Below, in pieces: positions 59,887 to 64,000 of a stretch of DNA of 64,000 bases. Numbering within the stretch: the stretch's first letter is position 1; every line of letters starts with the position of its first letter. The notes under the pieces were generated by a model, which was given only the letters and a program-made list of their open reading frames with translations, searched no databases and had not been told where the DNA came from. The stretch comes from Nitrospira defluvii. Its GTDB lineage: Bacteria; Nitrospirota; Nitrospiria; Nitrospirales; Nitrospiraceae. Where the stretch lies: assembly GCA_000196815.1 (NCBI GenBank), contig FP929003.1:1511501-1575500 (forward strand), written 5' to 3'. Position numbers and translations under genes: made by a program.

Positions 59887-59930
59887 ATCGCTGCGATGCG
59901 ACGATGTTCGCGCAGAAAGCGAAAGCATAA
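59887..59930. other. attR: displaced original 3' end of the target gene
   Basis: Encodes CDATMFAQKAKA and a TAA, homologous to CDATVFAQKSKA and TAG at attL, with synonymous and a few replacement changes. A one-base gap occurs just before the conserved block. Similarity extends about 9 bases further upstream. Confidence 0.75.
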
Positions 59931-59977
59931 GGTTCTGCAGGTGAGCTATTCACGGCTGGAAATGCGATAAGCGGGGG

Positions 59978-60008
59978 GCGAGGCTGCAGGCTTCGCCTCA
60001 TTTTTTTG
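59978..60008 (+). terminator. Rho-independent terminator (probably the target gene's own)
   Basis: A GCGAGGC..GCCTC hairpin with a TGCAGGCTTC-type loop is followed by ATTTTTTTGG. It lies 48 bases after the attR copy of the target stop, which suggests it ended the proC/small-gene transcript before the island came in. Confidence 0.75.
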
Positions 60009-60113
60009 GGGGGCAGCGGCGATATGGCGGAATGCCCGGAGGAATCTCAACGCTACTCGGCTGGATCACATCGGTGGAAATGCGGGGCACGCATTCTTCT
60101 TGGCAAATTCCTC

Positions 60114-60458
60114 TCAGGTCCCCCGCACCGACCTCATCGGTCGCGCATGTGATTCTTCGTCGGTTCCCAAGGCCTCATGGCAAATCCGGGAATCCGTCGA
60201 TGCCTTAACCTGTTCCAGAATGCTCTGCGACACCAGCAGCTGCTTGAGTTGGTCCGGGGTGGGGAGGCTGTCCAACACGACGGCGGCGCAAACTGCCAGG
60301 GTCCGTTCCACCTGGTTGTTCAAAATAATCTTGAACTTCGTATCCGCCAACGGATCTCTTCGGGGAACCACCGCCTCCACGATATAGGGGGCAGGATATC
60401 CGGCAGCCAGAAATTCCCGAATGACTTGTACCTTCCTCTGAGCGTAATCGTCTGTCAT
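60114..60458 (-). CDS. Conserved-looking protein of unknown function
   Basis: A 114-residue cytosolic protein (DYAQRKVQVIREFLAAGYPA, YIVEAVVPRRDPLADTKFKI, VLDSLPTPDQLKQLLVSQS). The N-terminal 40 residues look like a helix-strand pair; no family was recognised. GGACGAG lies before the ATG. It is on the same strand as, and downstream of, the glycosyltransferase gene at 60662, with a 200-base gap. Confidence 0.6.
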   Translation of the reverse strand: MTDDYAQRKVQVIREFLAAGYPAPYIVEAVVPRRDPLADTKFKIILNNQVERTLAVCAAVVLDSLPTPDQLKQLLVSQSILEQVKASTDSRICHEALGTDEESHARPMRSVRGT

Positions 60459-60661
60459 CGTTGCTCGTCCTTCTGTTTCCTCGCGAATGCGTGTGTCGTC
60501 GGCGCTCTGTGATGCAACCTGTGCCGGAATCCTACGCCAATCGGCGGGAGGGCGGCAAGATGCTCATCGGCCATGATTGGCCAGGTAGAAGTATCGCGGC
60601 CACCTCCGGAGTCGCAGAAGGAGGTTCTTTGCGCAGGCTCGCCCGGGTCATCTCTCGCTCG

Positions 60662-61894
60662 CTACACCCGGTCTCCGACGGGATCCCACTCATGGTCGCG
60701 TTCGACCGCGCCGATCAAGCGTTCGAAAATGTCGGGAATGGCGCCCGTCACCCGGCTCCAGTTGGAGATCATCGGCACGCCGAGTGGATCGTCCAGAAAC
60801 GCTTCGGTGGCGATCTTCATGCCCTTGAGAAAGACTTCGACGGCCATCCGTTCTTCGTGCCGGTCGAACTGCAGGCTGTTGATGGCCGCGTCATTCTGAT
60901 AGCGGGTGATCGCTTCCTGCGCGGTTTGTAGATATGTTGCTCGCAGGGTTTTCAACACGGCCTCCGACAGCACCACGCCTTCACTCGCGAGATTTCTGAA
61001 GAGGGACTTGGTGATATCCACGCACATTTTCTGCAGCCCTTGCTCGGCGTTGTCGGCCGACAGGCCCTGGTGTTTGTGTTCGTAGGCATCGGCGATGTCG
61101 GCCTGGCAAATCCGCCGGAGCGCGCAGTTGCGATAGATCTCGGAGAGGACTCCGACCTCCAGTCCCCAGTCGCCGGGAACCCGGTTGATCCAGGCAAGAT
61201 CCCGCACCATGGCGAACTCACCGGCCAGGGGATAACGAAAACTATCCAGGAAGGTGAGCAGCGGATGCGAGCCGGCCACCTGCTGGAGGCTTCGGATGAG
61301 CGGGGTGAGGTACAACCTGGTGACACGGCCGTGGAGGCGATTCGTGACCCGGCTGTAGTAGCCCTTGCAAAATTCGTAGCCGAGATTGGTATTGACGATC
61401 GGATAACAGAGTCTCGCCAGATATTCCCGGTTGTAACTGAGAATGTCACAATCGTGGAGCGCGATGACGTTGCTTTGTCCGCGAGCCAACACATAGCCGA
61501 AGGCCATCCAACAGCCCCGGCCCTTGCCTTGCAGCCCTGTGTCGATTTCCGCGTGGGCCAGCAGTTTGAGGATGTCCTGAATGCCCGTCCCATCGTTCCA
61601 GACGATCCGCACCCGCTGCGGCAGCACCGAGAAGAATTGTTTGGCCAGCCGGAACTCCAGGGCCGAGGCGCGATCCAGGGAGATGACGATTTCGTTGACG
61701 TACCGGATGTCTTTCAGCACCTGCACAATGTGCTTCAGCGCGGGGTTCTCAAGTTCCGAATACAGCGAGGGGAGGACGAGGGCGATCGGGTTGGTCGCCG
61801 CGTGCCGTTCCAGTTCCTTTTCGAGTTGTTCCAGATTGGAGGCGCCCAGACGGTGCAAGACCGTCACGAGCCCGTTCTGATGAAAATCCGACAT
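60662..61894 (-). CDS. GT81/GpgS-like glycosyltransferase
   Basis: A 410-residue GT-A glycosyltransferase of the glucosyl/mannosyl-3-phosphoglycerate synthase type. It has LVLPSLYSELENPALKHIVQ, VNEIVISLDRASALEFRLAK, LQGKGRGCWMAFGYVLARGQ with the conserved GKG-x-A loop, the donor-binding ALHDCDILSY (D-x-D-like) and FAMVRDLAWINRVPGDWGLE. The product is likely glucosylglycerate or a related compatible solute precursor; a different acceptor is possible. AGGAGGGAAC precedes the ATG at 61894. Confidence 0.82.
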   Translation of the reverse strand: MSDFHQNGLVTVLHRLGASNLEQLEKELERHAATNPIALVLPSLYSELENPALKHIVQVLKDIRYVNEIVISLDRASALEFRLAKQFFSVLPQRVRIVWNDGTGIQDILKLLAHAEIDTGLQGKGRGCWMAFGYVLARGQSNVIALHDCDILSYNREYLARLCYPIVNTNLGYEFCKGYYSRVTNRLHGRVTRLYLTPLIRSLQQVAGSHPLLTFLDSFRYPLAGEFAMVRDLAWINRVPGDWGLEVGVLSEIYRNCALRRICQADIADAYEHKHQGLSADNAEQGLQKMCVDITKSLFRNLASEGVVLSEAVLKTLRATYLQTAQEAITRYQNDAAINSLQFDRHEERMAVEVFLKGMKIATEAFLDDPLGVPMISNWSRVTGAIPDIFERLIGAVERDHEWDPVGDRV

Positions 61895-62024
61895 GTTCCC
61901 TCCTGTGTCGGGTTTGGAGCGGATGATAGAAAGCAAATGACCAGTGCGGCAGGGAGGCGCCCTCCACGCGGGAGGCGGACACCCACCGTGCCGGGTGGTC
62001 GAATTTGCTGAGGGGAGATCGCGA

Positions 62025-63320
62025 CTACTGAGCCGGAGGCATCGCCTTGCTGGTCACAACCGACTTCACGATCTTGGCTCGCTTCACAGACTCAAGGAAG
62101 CGGTCCGGAGGTTCCGGATTCGGCAAGTTCACTTCAACGGAATACCAGCCCGACTTCATCGGTCCCTTTTTGATGCCGTTCAGTTCCTGGACCAGATCCT
62201 CGATGCTCTTCTCGGTTGTGCCGTCTTGAAACGCCACCCAGAACATGAAGGCCTGACGGTCTGCCTCCCGGATGTTATCCGCGACCGGGGTCGCCATGGG
62301 CGCTTCTTTCGGCAGGTCCCCCTTGGCCACGACGGTGGGTTTAGGCGCCGCGTTGGCCTTGGCGACTTCAAGCGAGGTGAGGGCCAGGCGGGCATGTAAC
62401 TCCCGATTGCGGCTCTCCAGCATGGCGACCTGCTTGATCAGCGTTTCATTGACCGACTTGACCGACTTCAGATCCTGCCGCACGAGGTCGCGGTCGGCTT
62501 CCGCGGCATTCACCGCGACACGCAGGCCGGTTTCTACCTCCTGGGCGACATCGGTCTTGACTGTCTTGAGGTCTTCCTGGACGGAGACGACTTGTGTGTT
62601 GAGTTTTTGTTGCGCATGGGCGACGGTATCGACAAGGGCATTCAGCTGGGCGATCCGGTCCTGTTCCGACCGGGACACGGCAACGGCTGCTGCCTGTGCC
62701 TCAAGCAGTTGCGCCAGTTGCTGGTGTACACGATCGATCTGTTCCTGCGTGGATTGCCTGGCCGCCAGTTCTTCTTCAACCTGATGCGCCCGGTCTTCGG
62801 CGTTGAGCCAGTTCGGGACCCGTTCAGCCAATAGCGCCACGACTCCCACGGCCAGCACGATTTGCGCGAAGGCCGTCGTTATGGTCCAGACGGGAGTTCT
62901 GGCTGCCGCGGTCGAGGATGTTGCGGAGGCGAATCCGATCGACGACGCCAGGTTCGTCCACCAGCCGGGGGCGGCTGCGTACTGGAGCTTGAGCGATCCG
63001 CCGTCGAAATGGTTCTGGACCTGAATGGCAACGCTGCCCTTGCCGATTGGGACGCAAACACTTTTCTGGCCGGCTTCGGGAGCGACGCAGCCTCCGACCA
63101 GCACACCGGACTCGTTCCGGATCTCGAGGTGTTGAATACTCCGCTCGCGGGCCGTGTAGGAGAAGGACGGATCGGTGTGGGCGCAATTCAGCGTCCCGAC
63201 GCGTTCGTGGTTGACCAGTACCTGGAGGAATTCCGGACGTTCCTCACCCGCGCGACGCGGCTGATCATCCAGGGCGTCAAGCAGATGTGCGCGATAGTCG
63301 TTGAGCTCTGGTGTTTCCAT
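62025..63320 (-). CDS. Membrane protein with beta N-terminus and periplasmic coiled coil
   Basis: A 431-residue protein. Residues 1-130 are soluble beta-rich (FLQVLVNHERVGTLNCAHTD, KSVCVPIGKGSVAIQVQNHF). A membrane helix lies at about 150-175 (TAFAQIVLAVGVVALLAERV). Residues 180-330 are a long coiled coil with heptads such as EEELAARQSTQEQIDRVHQQ and TDVAQEVETGLRVAVNAAEA. The last 100 residues have a small domain with MKSGWYSVEVNLP. It begins within 45 bases of the end of the sigma-like gene, so they may be one operon. No family recognised. Confidence 0.7.
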   Translation of the reverse strand: METPELNDYRAHLLDALDDQPRRAGEERPEFLQVLVNHERVGTLNCAHTDPSFSYTARERSIQHLEIRNESGVLVGGCVAPEAGQKSVCVPIGKGSVAIQVQNHFDGGSLKLQYAAAPGWWTNLASSIGFASATSSTAAARTPVWTITTAFAQIVLAVGVVALLAERVPNWLNAEDRAHQVEEELAARQSTQEQIDRVHQQLAQLLEAQAAAVAVSRSEQDRIAQLNALVDTVAHAQQKLNTQVVSVQEDLKTVKTDVAQEVETGLRVAVNAAEADRDLVRQDLKSVKSVNETLIKQVAMLESRNRELHARLALTSLEVAKANAAPKPTVVAKGDLPKEAPMATPVADNIREADRQAFMFWVAFQDGTTEKSIEDLVQELNGIKKGPMKSGWYSVEVNLPNPEPPDRFLESVKRAKIVKSVVTSKAMPPAQ

Positions 63321-64000
63321 GGTGCCGTCCCCCCCGATCCCCTCCAAAGAGAGCCAAGACGCCTCCCTTTTTCAGCGGATGTATATGGAGATTGACCTGC
63401 GGCTTTAACCCGCTGCTGACCTCGGCTTGCCGGCGATCTGCAACTTCCAGGAAGCAGTCGCGGCAAAAGGCCAAATGCCAGACGCGGTAATCGTGGCCGT
63501 AGTCATCGTGAAATAGTTGACCCCACTTCTGTTCGGACAGGCAGGGGTAGTGCTCCGGTTCGCTCTTTCGATAATGTGACTGCAAGACCGGCATCAGCCG
63601 ATCCACTTCGTGGTTCAGGTGGTCGGGTCTGGTGCGTAATTCCTGCTCCAGCACCTCGATTTCCGATCCACTCAACCCGGTTTCGTTCATCGTGCGTTGC
63701 CACCCCGTTTGGCGCCACCGCTCGAAGTTCTTATAGACCCGCTGGCTTTCGGCCTGTCCAAACCCTAACAATTTCACCACATGGGCCTGACTGAACCCAT
63801 AGAAGTGATAGAACAGGGCGATCAGGGCGTCGCGGCTCACGACGGCGCGAGAGGCCAGTCCATCGAGAAACCGTCCCACCGGGGTCAGAAGCTCTTTGTG
63901 ATAACAGAGCGGATCCGGCTGACTGAACGATTTGGCGATCAGGCTGTCCAGAAGGAAAAAGGGGCGGCAGGGCACTTCGGTGCGACCGAAGACCACAAAC
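63277..64000 (-). CDS. Sigma-factor-like helix-turn-helix protein, 5' end outside window
   Basis: At least 240 residues, open to the right edge, so its start is missing. The segment LIALFYHFYGFSQAHVVKLL / GFGQAESQRVYKNFERWRQT resembles sigma-70 region 4 or a similar HTH, preceded by a helical stretch. The C-terminal half has CLSEQKWGQLFHDDYGHDYR and AFCRDCFLEVADRRQ, with a Cys pair. It overlaps the next gene by about 44 bases. A regulatory role is likely but the family is unclear. Confidence 0.55.
   Translation of the reverse strand, partial: FVVFGRTEVPCRPFFLLDSLIAKSFSQPDPLCYHKELLTPVGRFLDGLASRAVVSRDALIALFYHFYGFSQAHVVKLLGFGQAESQRVYKNFERWRQTGWQRTMNETGLSGSEIEVLEQELRTRPDHLNHEVDRLMPVLQSHYRKSEPEHYPCLSEQKWGQLFHDDYGHDYRVWHLAFCRDCFLEVADRRQAEVSSGLKPQVNLHIHPLKKGGVLALFGGDRGGRHHGNTRAQRLSRTSA

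Larger units (their letters stand above)
54230..59930. mobile_element. Integrative element in the 3' end of the 64-residue gene
   Basis: About 5.7 kb bounded by two copies of the target 3' end. Next to attL lies a tyrosine integrase gene pointing at it, the usual plan. The cargo is two small genes, a lipoprotein, and a lipoprotein/TPR operon. TTGGTCACGGTTCC-like 12-14-mers occur at 54290 and twice at 59734-59760, candidates for integrase arm sites. No conjugation or replication genes are seen, so it moved with help or has decayed. The insertion keeps the target frame intact. Confidence 0.75.
59459..60113. other. Island right border and displaced terminator, no gene
   Basis: This region holds the candidate arm repeats (59734-59760), attR (59887-59930) and the terminator at 59978. 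No coding frame is supported. Confidence 0.6.

Noticed and set aside
1-64000. CRISPR arrays, rRNA and complete tRNA genes
   Set aside because: None was found by reading both strands; the tmRNA-like segment lacks a 5' half.

Overview
The window is about 60% GC with dense bacterial genes on both strands. Gene content fits a Nitrospira-like member of the Nitrospirota: two small DUF507 genes in a row, a pyruvate phosphate dikinase and glyQ/glyS pair, AMP-forming acetyl-CoA synthetase, several arginine/aspartate-rich secreted proteins, and palindromic intergenic repeats of a kind I associate with Nitrospira. The genus is inferred from overall impression, not from a marker gene. No rRNA, CRISPR array or complete tRNA was found.

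Left part (1-9.8 kb): the end of a response regulator, a PHM-like copper protein, an NTF2-like secreted protein, a YprB-type exonuclease coupled to a PP2C phosphatase, a cyclophilin-like protein, two DUF507 proteins, bcp, an LNS2-like exported protein, fabI and a YD-repeat protein. 9.8-16 kb is an envelope region: an outer-membrane barrel protein, an ECF sigma factor, its likely anti-sigma factor carrying a periplasmic CBM48 domain, a second CBM48 lipoprotein, and Arg/Asp/Gly-rich secreted proteins. 16.5-16.9 kb holds a broken IS3 remnant. 17-20.8 kb has an SGNH hydrolase, a glycosyltransferase and a GINT1-like protein. 22-26.5 kb is a sulfate uptake operon (rrf2-sbp-cysT-cysW-cysA).

Accessory region 26.9-29.4 kb: a ParE/Unstab-type toxin-antitoxin pair, then three small genes separated by integron attC recombination sites, with no integrase visible (a CALIN). 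29.4-44.4 kb is mostly metabolic: glyQ, glyS, ppdK, ribD, ribE, an esterase, an MFS exporter and acs. 44.7-53 kb holds a caspase-fold TPR protein that has lost its catalytic cysteine, a four-gene lipoprotein cluster (LPP20, LpoB-like, COG3014-like, LPP20-like), a PIN-domain pair, two palindromic repeats and a HEAT-repeat protein.

53.2-60 kb: proC and a 64-residue gene whose 3' end is the insertion site of a 5.7-kb integrative element. The element has a decayed tyrosine integrase, two small unknown genes, a lipoprotein, a TPR lipoprotein with recently duplicated repeats, a duplicated 3' end of the target gene, and the target's native terminator displaced to the far side. The right end (60-64 kb) has a GpgS-like glycosyltransferase, a coiled-coil membrane protein and a partial sigma-like gene that runs off the window.
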